A DNA stretch of 16,804 bases from CAYLYP01 sp964387795. GTDB taxonomy: Bacteria; Bacteroidota; Bacteroidia; Bacteroidales; UBA7960. The stretch's first letter is position 1. Each line of letters opens with the position of its first letter. The stretch spans positions 1 to 16,804 of the forward strand of contig CAYLYP010000070.1 of assembly GCA_964387795.1 (NCBI GenBank). Direction: 5' to 3'. Shown here piece after piece: positions 7,240 through 13,602 of this stretch. Made by a program: the position numbers and the translations under genes. The notes under the pieces are model-generated. The model did no database searches and was not told where the DNA came from. It saw nothing but the letters and a program-made list of their open reading frames with translations.

Positions 7240-7399
7240 AAATTGAATGAATCAATTTGTTTAGATGAACAAATTGCTCTTAAAGAGTGTTGAAATATTG
7301 TGCGATAAACCTGTCGCCAAATGCCCTGGAACCTTAACAGGGTAATTCAGATGGGAAAACCCCGGCTGAATAGAGATACAAACTAAAACAAATATCTGG
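7240..7399 (+). promoter_or_regulatory. Structured leader RNA, candidate riboswitch or attenuator
   Basis: Between the promoter and the GNAT start lie several hairpins in a row. One is CAATTTGTT/AACAAATTG (7253-7261 with 7268-7276), and it competes with AAATTGA/TCAATTT (7240-7246 with 7252-7258). GCGA/TCGC (7302-7305 with 7314-7317) has an 8-nt loop. CCCTG/CAGGG (7324-7328 with 7338-7342) encloses GAACCTTAA. ATTCAG/CTGAAT (7345-7350 with 7366-7371) is capped by GGG-AAAA-CCC. AGATA (7374) may pair with TATCT (7393) close to the start codon. The part from 7300 to 7375 is much richer in G and C than its surroundings. I recognise no known riboswitch core; a regulatory role is inferred from structure and position. 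Confidence 0.55.
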
Positions 7400-7400
7400 A

Positions 7401-7838
7401 ATGATGATTAAAACATTTTATCCGGGCGATCCTGTGAAGGAAGCCGATTTACATAATATTACGGAATTTTTATATGAACATTTGCAGGAATATAGGGATG
7501 AAAGGCCTGCTATCAGGATGGCATTGGATTATGCATTGACTGATAAGTCTAAACCAGGGGGCTTTGTTCTCCTTGCAGTAGAAGAAGAACAAATATGTGG
7601 TGCTGTTATTGTAAACAAGACCGGGATGAAGGACTATATCCCTGAAAATATCCTTGTATATATTGCAGTTGACAAATCCTTTAGGGGCAAAGGGATTGGG
7701 AAATCCCTGATGAAAAAAACCATAGAGCTGGCCCAGGGCAATATCAAACTGCATGTTGAACAGAACAATCCAGCCCGTTTTCTTTATGAGAAGTTTGGTT
7801 TTGAAGCTAAATATCTTGAAATGCGTTTAAGCAGGTAA
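7401..7838 (+). CDS. GNAT family N-acetyltransferase
   Basis: The 145-residue protein has the Gcn5-related acetyltransferase fold. Strand beta4 and the acetyl-CoA pyrophosphate loop are clear as ILVYIAVDKSFRGKGIGKSL (84-103), with the R/Q-x-x-G-x-G/A motif at RGKGIG (95-100). The C-terminal NNPARFLYEKFGFE (122-135) is the typical motif B. Length is normal for a single-domain enzyme. Two tandem ATGs (7401 and 7404) could start it. It is the first gene of an operon: its stop is only 2 nt from the racemase start, and a structured leader precedes it. The acceptor substrate cannot be read from sequence. The pairing with an amino-acid racemase suggests an amino-acid amine as acceptor, which is inference. 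Confidence 0.9.
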   Translation: MMIKTFYPGDPVKEADLHNITEFLYEHLQEYRDERPAIRMALDYALTDKSKPGGFVLLAVEEEQICGAVIVNKTGMKDYIPENILVYIAVDKSFRGKGIGKSLMKKTIELAQGNIKLHVEQNNPARFLYEKFGFEAKYLEMRLSR

Positions 7839-7840
7839 CC

Positions 7841-8911
7841 ATGGCTTTTCTGACAATAAAAAGGGACAGCCTTGTTCATAATTATCAGTTTCTTGATAAT
7901 TTATTCGCTTCAAATGGCATAAAATGGGGTGTTGTTTCTAAGTTGCTGTGTGGAGATAAGGGGTTGATCAGGGAACTTGTTAATCTGGGCGTTACTGAGT
8001 TGCATGATTCACGTATCAGTAATCTAAAGGCAATTAAGCAAATTGCACCTTCAGTCCAGACTGTATATATTAAACCGCCTCCAAAGCGCAGCATCCCTTC
8101 ACTTGTAAAATATGCTGATATGAGCTTTAATACAGAGCTTGAAACCTTGAAGCTTATTTCTGCTGAAGCTGTTAGGCAGGATAAAGTCCATAAAGTTATT
8201 ATTATGGTTGAAATGGGCGACTTGCGCGAAGGCGTTTTAAAAGAAAACCTGGTTTCTTTTTACGAAAACGCTTTACATCTCCCAAACATTGAACTTGTAG
8301 GCCTGGGCACCAATTTCAATTGCATGTATGGCGTTATGCCCTCGCCTGATAAGTTAATCCAGTTAAGTTTATACAGCCAGGTTGTTGAGTTGAAGTTCGG
8401 CAAAAAAATTAGTATTGTTTCAGGTGGGACTACAGTTACGCTGCCTTTATTAATTAAAAAACAAATCCCTGAAAGGATTAATCATTTCAGGATTGGGGAA
8501 GGACTGTTTTTTGGTAAAGACCTTGTTACTGGAAAAACAATAAAAGGGATGAAAGATGATGTGATATCTTTCTCTGCTGAAATTATTGAACTCATTGAAA
8601 AACCTATAGTCCCTGATGGTGAGCTTGGCGAAAACCCTTCTGGGGAACAGTATTCAATCAATCCTGATGATTATGGCAAAAAAGCGTATAGGGCATTGCT
8701 CGATTTTGGGTTGTTGGAAGTCTCCATAGGTTTATTCCATCCCTTTGATAAAAGGATTAAAGTTGCAGGGGCCAGTTCAGATATTGTTGTAGTGGATTTG
8801 GGCAAAAATCCCGGAAAATACAAGGTTGGCGACCTGATTCATTTTAGGTTGAAATACATGGGCGCACTGGGGCTGTTTAATTCTAACTATATTGACACAA
8901 GAATTGAATAA
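7841..8911 (+). CDS. Alanine/ornithine racemase family PLP enzyme
   Basis: The 356-residue protein matches the alanine racemase N-terminal TIM-barrel family in the form typified by clostridial ornithine racemase (about 350 residues). The PLP-binding lysine is probably Lys34 in GVVSKLLCGDKG, replacing the VKANAYGHG of classical alanine racemase. Other family landmarks are MGDLREGV (125-132), LVGLGTNFNCMYGVMPS (152-168), SIVSGGTTVTLPLL (191-204, phosphate-binding side) and FRIGEGLFFGKD (216-227). The C-terminal part is a beta domain. It should interconvert L- and D-forms of a cytosolic amino acid; ornithine or another basic amino acid is likely from the subfamily, not proven. It is tightly coupled to the preceding GNAT gene and ends at a strong terminator that overlaps its stop codon. 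Confidence 0.88.
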   Translation: MAFLTIKRDSLVHNYQFLDNLFASNGIKWGVVSKLLCGDKGLIRELVNLGVTELHDSRISNLKAIKQIAPSVQTVYIKPPPKRSIPSLVKYADMSFNTELETLKLISAEAVRQDKVHKVIIMVEMGDLREGVLKENLVSFYENALHLPNIELVGLGTNFNCMYGVMPSPDKLIQLSLYSQVVELKFGKKISIVSGGTTVTLPLLIKKQIPERINHFRIGEGLFFGKDLVTGKTIKGMKDDVISFSAEIIELIEKPIVPDGELGENPSGEQYSINPDDYGKKAYRALLDFGLLEVSIGLFHPFDKRIKVAGASSDIVVVDLGKNPGKYKVGDLIHFRLKYMGALGLFNSNYIDTRIE

Positions 8912-8940
8912 AAAAAAACCGCCTTCAGGCGGTTTTTTTT
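8911..8940. terminator. Bidirectional terminator between convergent genes
   Basis: A13-type stem: A8CCGCC (8911-8923) and GGCGGT8 (8928-8940) pair perfectly around a TTCA loop. The T runs on both strands let it end both the racemase operon (whose TAA it overlaps) and the convergent DUF4293 gene (whose stop lies at 8939). Confidence 0.93.
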
Positions 8941-9403
8941 ACCTTAGGCGATCAGCTGCCCTTACTAATTTTTCATCCTTCCGGATTGCAATATTTGCCA
9001 ATATTATTAATACGATGGATACCAAAGGGAACACTATTGAAATCCCGTATTTAATATCTAAGTCCAAAGCATTGCTTACCTGATTTAAGAACAGTGCTGC
9101 CAGTGCAACAAAAATCACATGCAATGCAATGTTCAATCGTCCAAATTTAATCTGGAGCTTGCGTTTTTTATACCTGAAAATGGTAATAAATGTTATTATC
9201 ATTATGATTGCCAGAATTGCTGCAAGGCCGTATTTAAAATATCCTGCACCTGCAAACAATTCAGGCCCCTGGTGCTTAAAACTTATCAGGTTAATTGAAA
9301 AATATTCATTTGCCGCAAATACGTTGGCCAATGGAAATGTAAGTGACAAAAGTGCAAATACAAATACAAGAAACAGGTAAATAGATTGAATTCTTTGGAT
9401 CAT
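8939..9403 (-). CDS. DUF4293 family membrane protein
   Basis: This 154-residue four-helix membrane protein is typical of DUF4293, found in Bacteroidota. It begins MIQRIQSIYLFLV and ends with the family's ADRLR. The conserved middle YKKRKLQIKFGRLNIALHV (77-95) separates helices near 5-27, 55-76, 89-108 and 118-140. Function is unknown for the family. It lies divergent from rho, a neighbourhood I associate with this family in Bacteroidota, which strengthens both the call and the phylum assignment. It shares a bidirectional terminator with the racemase gene on the other side. The ATG at 9403 gives the family N-terminus. Confidence 0.92.
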   Translation of the reverse strand: MIQRIQSIYLFLVFVFALLSLTFPLANVFAANEYFSINLISFKHQGPELFAGAGYFKYGLAAILAIIMIITFITIFRYKKRKLQIKFGRLNIALHVIFVALAALFLNQVSNALDLDIKYGISIVFPLVSIVLIILANIAIRKDEKLVRAADRLR

Positions 9404-9437
9404 GGTATTTTCTTGAAACGTTAGTAATGATTGGGTA

Positions 9438-9445
9438 CAAAAATA
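9438..9445 (-). promoter_or_regulatory. -7 element for the DUF4293 gene
   Basis: CAAAAATA reads TATTTTTG on the minus strand (TAnnTTTG), 35 nt upstream of the ATG. A TTTG (CAAA at 9462-9465) lies 16 nt further upstream, a little short for a -33 element. Confidence 0.5.
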
Positions 9446-9528
9446 AGGAATATTTAACCTTCAAAATATATGAAATGATATGACAATGGATTTTTTTTTG
9501 AATAGCATAAAACTTGAAGTAAAATAAG

Positions 9529-9536
9529 TATATTTG
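9529..9536 (+). promoter_or_regulatory. -7 element for rho
   Basis: TATATTTG matches TAnnTTTG. It would give a start near 9542 and a leader of about 165 nt before the ATG at 9706. The leader begins with a hairpin, ATTTGCT (9543-9549) with AGCAAAT (9561-9567). The -33 element is unclear. Confidence 0.5.
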
Positions 9537-9705
9537 CAAAAGATTTGCTGTTGTTTTAAAAGCAAATTCCTCATTTCATTATTCAATCAATCGGTTTTTC
9601 TTTCAGAATAATTCTATCTGCCTGATTCTTTAGGGTATTATTGTGATGGTTTTTCTATGTGAAGCCGGTTTCAATCAAAAGAGTCTTTTTCCAAAAAATT
9701 ATTTC

Positions 9706-11640
9706 ATGTACGATATTGTTGAACTGAAAGGTATGTTATTGCCAGAGTTGCGGGATATTGCCAAGCAGCTTAATATTCCTAAAATTCAGTCTTTTTCTAA
9801 AGATGAGTTGGTATATAAAATCTTAGACCATCAGGCCCAGAACCCACCAGAAGAAGTATTAAAAGCTGAAAAAATAGCTGCTGAAAGAAAAGCCAACCGC
9901 AAGACCCGAAAACCAGTTTTTCAAAAAAAAGAAAATCCAAAACCAAGCGGTGAAAAGACTGAAGCAAAAAGAGATCCGGCAATGGTGAAACCTGAACAGC
10001 AAAACAGGCCTTCAAATCAAAGAGAAAACCAGGACAGGAACAGGGGTCCCAAACCTGTTGCCTCATCTGATGAGCGCAAAGAAAGGGAACCAAGGTCCAA
10101 TCAGGGTCAAAGGCCCAGGATACCGGATGAAAGAAGACCAAGGACAGAAGACAAACCGATGTTGCCATTTGGTGAGAGCGAGGAGGCAAAGAAAAGGGAT
10201 TTGTTCAAACGTCCCCAGGATGTAAAAGCTCCTTCGCTCTATGAAGATAAGTCGCTTATTGTTGATTCAACAAGCATGTATGATGAAGATGAAGTAATCC
10301 CTGATGTTGTTGAGAACAAAGAAGATAGCCTCCTTGCTGATATTGATGTACAAGAAAGTGCCCCAACAGAAAAAGTTGATTTGCCTGTTGAGCCTGCACA
10401 GGAGGCACCACGCCAGGAAACAGCTCCTGCCGAAGCAATTGCCAAAGCTGAACATCCTCATAACAATCCCCGTCACCAGGCGCAACGCGTTCAAAAACCA
10501 GTAGATAAACCTGCCATCGAGTTTGAAGGGATTATTGAAGCTGAGGGCGTACTCGAAATTATGCAGGATGGATATGGTTTTATGCGTTCATCGGATTATA
10601 ATTATTTGAATTCACCTGATGATGTGTATGTTTCCCAATCCCAGATTAAACTTTTTGGTTTAAAAACAGGGGACACAATTAAAGGCGGGATCAGGCCCCC
10701 AAAAGAAAATGAAAAATATTTCCCTCTCATAAAAGTTGAGCTTATCAATGGAAGGACTCCCGCTGAAGTAAGGGACAGGGTTCCATTTGATTATCTAACG
10801 CCTCTTTTCCCTCACGAGAAATTTGATATTACAAGCCATAAGGAAGTTACCCTTTCAACACGTATTATAGATATGTTTGCCCCAATAGGTAAAGGGCAAA
10901 GGGGTTTGATTGTTGCACAGCCAAAAACTGGTAAGACCATCCTGCTGGCTGAAATTGCCAATGCCATAGCTGCCAATCATCCTGAAGTGTACCTTATCAT
11001 TTTGCTTATTGACGAGCGTCCTGAAGAAGTTACCGAAATGGCACGTAATGTGAAAGCGGAAGTGATTTCTTCTACTTTTGATGAACCGGCAGAACGCCAT
11101 GTTAAGATTGCAAACATAGTCCTTGAAAAAGCAAAACGTCTTGTTGAATGTGGACATGATGTTGTAATCCTGCTTGACTCCATTACACGTCTGGCCCGCG
11201 CTTTCAATACCGTATCCCCTGCATCGGGCAAGGTGCTATCGGGTGGTGTTGATGCAAATGCACTTCATAAACCTAAACGTTTCTTTGGTGCTGCACGTAA
11301 AATCGAAAACGGCGGGTCTTTATCTATCATTGCAACTGCCCTTATCGATACCGGTTCAAAAATGGACGAGGTTATCTTTGAAGAGTTTAAAGGGACAGGA
11401 AACATGGAATTGCAGCTCGACCGTCGCCTTTCAAACAAAAGGGTCTTCCCTGCCATCGATATTATTGCTTCCGGCACCCGTCGCGAAGATTTGTTAATGG
11501 AAAAAGAAACCTTGCAACGTATCTGGATTATGCGTAAATTTATAGCTGATATGACGCCCAATGAAGCTATGGAGTTTTTGTTGGAACGCATGCGGAATAC
11601 AAGAAATAATGAAGAGTTCCTTATGTCAATGAATGGTTGA
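9706..11640 (+). CDS. rho: Transcription termination factor Rho
   Basis: Rho is the hexameric RNA-dependent ATPase that ends untranslated transcripts. The start at 9706 (MYDIVELKGMLLPELRDIAK) is the family's N-terminal Rho_N domain (1-44); the frame extends 21 codons upstream from a GTG, but that part is not family-like. Residues about 45-270 are a low-complexity insert rich in R, K, E, P, Q and N, as found in Bacteroidota. The cold-shock RNA-binding domain follows (about 272-350), with GVLEIMQDGYGFMRS. The ATPase core carries Walker A AQPKTGKT (404-411), Walker B VVILLDSITR (486-495), the GGVDANALHKPKRFFGAARKI loop and GTGNMELQLDR. At 644 residues it is far longer than the E. coli protein (419), all of the excess in the insert. 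It is monocistronic, with a terminator downstream. Confidence 0.97.
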   Translation: MYDIVELKGMLLPELRDIAKQLNIPKIQSFSKDELVYKILDHQAQNPPEEVLKAEKIAAERKANRKTRKPVFQKKENPKPSGEKTEAKRDPAMVKPEQQNRPSNQRENQDRNRGPKPVASSDERKEREPRSNQGQRPRIPDERRPRTEDKPMLPFGESEEAKKRDLFKRPQDVKAPSLYEDKSLIVDSTSMYDEDEVIPDVVENKEDSLLADIDVQESAPTEKVDLPVEPAQEAPRQETAPAEAIAKAEHPHNNPRHQAQRVQKPVDKPAIEFEGIIEAEGVLEIMQDGYGFMRSSDYNYLNSPDDVYVSQSQIKLFGLKTGDTIKGGIRPPKENEKYFPLIKVELINGRTPAEVRDRVPFDYLTPLFPHEKFDITSHKEVTLSTRIIDMFAPIGKGQRGLIVAQPKTGKTILLAEIANAIAANHPEVYLIILLIDERPEEVTEMARNVKAEVISSTFDEPAERHVKIANIVLEKAKRLVECGHDVVILLDSITRLARAFNTVSPASGKVLSGGVDANALHKPKRFFGAARKIENGGSLSIIATALIDTGSKMDEVIFEEFKGTGNMELQLDRRLSNKRVFPAIDIIASGTRREDLLMEKETLQRIWIMRKFIADMTPNEAMEFLLERMRNTRNNEEFLMSMNG

Positions 11641-11700
11641 TGCCGGACAGGTTCTCAGAAAGAAAAAATATTTTCCGGTATTTTAAGGAACAACTTCTCC

Positions 11701-11725
11701 AAAAACCTCCCTCAAGGAGGTTTTT
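11701..11725 (+). terminator. Intrinsic terminator of rho
   Basis: AAAAACCTCC (11701-11710) and GGAGGTTTTT (11716-11725) pair around CTCAA, about 60 nt past the rho stop codon. A weaker inverted repeat, CCGGA (11643) with TCCGG (11674), precedes it. Confidence 0.9.
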
Positions 11726-12010
11726 GTGCTTTTAGGAATCCCCTGACTTTTTATCATGCTTTTTTGCATCTGCCCTCGAACTAACAAGCCTTTACCTGCC
11801 AAAATTAATTTTAAGCATCATTTTTGAAATTTAATGACAATTCAATACTAAAAACAAAATTCGATTAACATTTATTATGATTTCATATCAATCTCATTTG
11901 CTTGATAATCAATAAATAGCATTTTCTAATAGTTAAGATAGGTTAAAATTAACTTATTAAATGTTAATAAAAATTAGATAATGTGCTGAAAATCAATATC
12001 ATGAATAGGT

Positions 12011-12096
12011 CACGGTATTACCAAGGATATACCAAGGTCTTATCAGGTTCAGTATCGTCCATGTGAGTACTGGACAAGTAGTGGAGATGGTATATA
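12011..12096. repeat. Repeat patch with direct and inverted repeats
   Basis: TACCAAGG occurs twice, 11 nt apart (12019 and 12030). ATATACC (12027-12033) is complementary to GGTATAT (12089-12095), and GTCCA (12057-12061) to TGGAC (12071-12075), so the segment could fold as one imperfect hairpin. It is visibly less AT-rich than its surroundings. It may be a dispersed intergenic repeat or a small non-autonomous element, but no target duplication was found. Confidence 0.4.
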
Positions 12097-12105
12097 TTTA
12101 TTGAC

Positions 12106-12131
12106 GATTTACGATTTTTGATTTACGATTT
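12106..12131. repeat. Tandem 12-nt direct repeat GATTTACGATTT
   Basis: GATTTACGATTT occurs at 12106-12117 and again at 12120-12131, a 14-nt period with TT between the copies. Each copy itself contains the smaller unit GATTT twice. It is a short simple-sequence expansion in intergenic DNA; no function can be stated. Confidence 0.7.
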
Positions 12132-12264
12132 GACTGAAAAAACATGTATTGTTCATCAGAGCTTTAATGTTTCTGAACAAAAACCTTTTTCAGGGAAATA
12201 AGAAAGCAAAAAATAGTGGCTCCTATTGATAAACGATAGAAAAAATACTTTTATAAATATTAAA

Positions 12265-12319
12265 TATATTTGTATGATGGATGTAATACATAAGCGGTTA
12301 AAATCCCCAGGTTATGTAT
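12265..12319 (+). ncRNA. Possible small RNA: -7 element followed by a hairpin
   Basis: TATATTTG (12265-12272) matches TAnnTTTG with no gene directly downstream. ATACATAA (12286-12293) pairs with TTATGTAT (12312-12319) around an 18-nt loop that contains GCGG and CCCC. There is no T-rich terminator right after the hairpin. An RNA here is inference only. Confidence 0.25.
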
Positions 12320-12432
12320 GAAACATCATCATGGCTAAAGAGATTACCGTAAAACATTAAAATTGCACTATAGTAATCCCTTTTCCACTTTGTTTTTATT
12401 CATACAATAGGTGCTTAGTCGTGGAAAAAAAT

Positions 12433-12440
12433 TAAATTTG
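12433..12440 (+). promoter_or_regulatory. Possible -7 element for the ATPase-DUF4276 operon
   Basis: TAAATTTG fits TAnnTTTG, 58 nt upstream of the ATPase ATG. A -33 TTG at the right spacing is not present. Confidence 0.4.
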
Positions 12441-12498
12441 TTCATTTTACATTAAATGTGAAATGGGACATAATTACATTGACCTAAAATAGTATAAA

Positions 12499-13602
12499 AT
12501 GTCTGATATCAAGCTGAAATCCTTTACTATTAAAGGATATAAAAGTATAAAGGCAATAGAGGGCTTTGAACCGCAGCCAATCAATATCCTAATTGGCCCT
12601 AATGGTGCCGGTAAAAGCAATTTTGTTTCTTTTTTTAAGTTTTTGAGTTGGATGTTAAACTCTAATGGAAAACTTCAAGAGTATGTTGCCTATTTGGGTG
12701 GTGCAAATGATTTATTGCATGATGGAGCTGACACCACAAAAAGTATTGATGCTCAAATCGCATTAGAAACAAGTTCAGGATTGAACGAATATAAGTTTAG
12801 CCTTATGTTTGCTAAACCTGATAAACTTGTATTCAGGGAAGAAAAATATAGGTTTACACCTAATCATATTGTTGATGAAACCACATGGAGCTCTTGTGGG
12901 GTAGGACATGAAGAAGCCCACTTGCCTGAAGTATCAAATCCTACAGCAACTGCTATATTGGGCCTTCTAAGGAAACTGATTGTTTATCAATTTCATAATA
13001 CCAGCGACACTGCTCCAATGCGATTGAAATGGTCTGTTTTTGATGGCAGGTGGCTAAAACAGAACGGAGAGAATCTGGGCAGCTTTCTTTTTCGTATTCA
13101 GAATGAAGAAAAACAATACTATTTAAGAATAATAAAATATATTCGTCTGGTGCTTCCTTTTTTTGATGATTTTGAGTTCTATGAGGAATTTGGTCAGATT
13201 CTGTTAAGGTGGAAGGAAAAAGGGACTAATAAAGTTTTTAATGCTGGTCAGGCTTCTGATGGAATGTTAAGAACAATTGCATTGATAAGCCTTTTAGCTC
13301 AAAATCCAAAGGACTTGCCAACAGTTTTGTTTTTGGATGAACCTGAATTGGGATTGCACCCAAGTGCTATTGATGCAGTTGCCGGATTAATTAAAGCGGC
13401 TTCTTCCCATTGTCAGGTTTTTATTGCAACACAATCAATTAGCTTAGTCAATAATTTTGAATTAGATGACCTGGTCGTAATAGACAGGAAAGGCCGCAGT
13501 TCTGAATATAGGCGTCCTGATAGTAAAAATTTGCAGGTTTACCTTGATGAGTTTTCTACTGGACAAATATGGGAGAAAAATGTAATAGGAGGGCGCCCAT
13601 GA
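12499..13602 (+). CDS. AAA family (AAA_21-like, RecF/OLD-type) ATPase
   Basis: The 367-residue protein is a short ABC/SMC-type ATPase of the COG4637/AAA_21 group. The N-terminal LKSFTIKGYKSIKAI and Walker A GPNGAGKS (33-40) are typical. After a middle region of about 200 residues come an ABC-signature-like GQASDGMLR (250-258), Walker B FLDEPELGLHP (278-288) and a switch segment FIATQSISLVNN (308-319), where the usual TH-S histidine is replaced by Gln. There is no TOPRIM domain in the same chain; the next gene probably supplies it. The stop overlaps the DUF4276 start (ATGA), so the two are translationally coupled. Such pairs often act as anti-phage or DNA-processing modules; this role is inferred. 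The start ATG has no Shine-Dalgarno sequence, normal for the phylum. Confidence 0.92.
   Translation: MSDIKLKSFTIKGYKSIKAIEGFEPQPINILIGPNGAGKSNFVSFFKFLSWMLNSNGKLQEYVAYLGGANDLLHDGADTTKSIDAQIALETSSGLNEYKFSLMFAKPDKLVFREEKYRFTPNHIVDETTWSSCGVGHEEAHLPEVSNPTATAILGLLRKLIVYQFHNTSDTAPMRLKWSVFDGRWLKQNGENLGSFLFRIQNEEKQYYLRIIKYIRLVLPFFDDFEFYEEFGQILLRWKEKGTNKVFNAGQASDGMLRTIALISLLAQNPKDLPTVLFLDEPELGLHPSAIDAVAGLIKAASSHCQVFIATQSISLVNNFELDDLVVIDRKGRSSEYRRPDSKNLQVYLDEFSTGQIWEKNVIGGRP
13587..13593 (+). promoter_or_regulatory. Strong ribosome-binding site for the DUF4276 gene
   Basis: AGGAGGG lies 5 nt before the ATG at 13599, inside the end of the ATPase gene. A full Shine-Dalgarno match is unusual for Bacteroidota. 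Here it decides the DUF4276 start in preference to the in-frame ATG at 13569. Confidence 0.8.

Larger units (their letters stand above)
11641..12498. other. Long gene-poor region with short repeats
   Basis: About 770 nt between the rho terminator and the ATPase gene have no supportable gene. The stretch holds a repeat-rich patch at 12001-12131, a promoter-plus-hairpin at 12265-12319 that could be a small RNA, and a -7 box at 12433-12440; all are listed separately. The rest is strongly AT-rich. Confidence 0.6.

Noticed and set aside
7331..7357. Resemblance to the 3' half of a TPP riboswitch (AACCT, GGTAAT, GGGAA in order)
   Set aside because: The upstream CTGAGA element is missing, and the segment cannot form the CTGG/CCAG helix of the TPP aptamer. 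The downstream genes are also not thiamine-related.
7335..7380. Resemblance to a cobalamin riboswitch core (TTAACAGGG followed by AA and a GGG-AAAA-CCC hairpin)
   Set aside because: The conserved CCCGC-ACTG box and spacing are absent, and AGGG is engaged in a local CCCTG/CAGGG stem. The similarity is too partial to name.
9643..9705. N-terminal extension of rho from a GTG at 9643
   Set aside because: The 21 extra residues are not Rho-like, and the ATG at 9706 gives the standard MYDI-type N-terminus of Bacteroidota Rho.
12149..12180. Inverted repeat TTGTTCA / TGAACAA as a terminator
   Set aside because: The loop is long, the stem is bulged, no T run follows on either strand, and no gene ends nearby.
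12334..12360. Short frame MAKEITVKH in the gap before the ATPase gene
   Set aside because: Only nine codons before a stop, with no homologous continuation in any frame; not enough to call a gene fragment.
13569..13598. Earlier in-frame start for DUF4276
   Set aside because: It adds ten unconserved residues, whereas the ATG at 13599 has a strong ribosome-binding site and an ATGA overlap with the ATPase stop.
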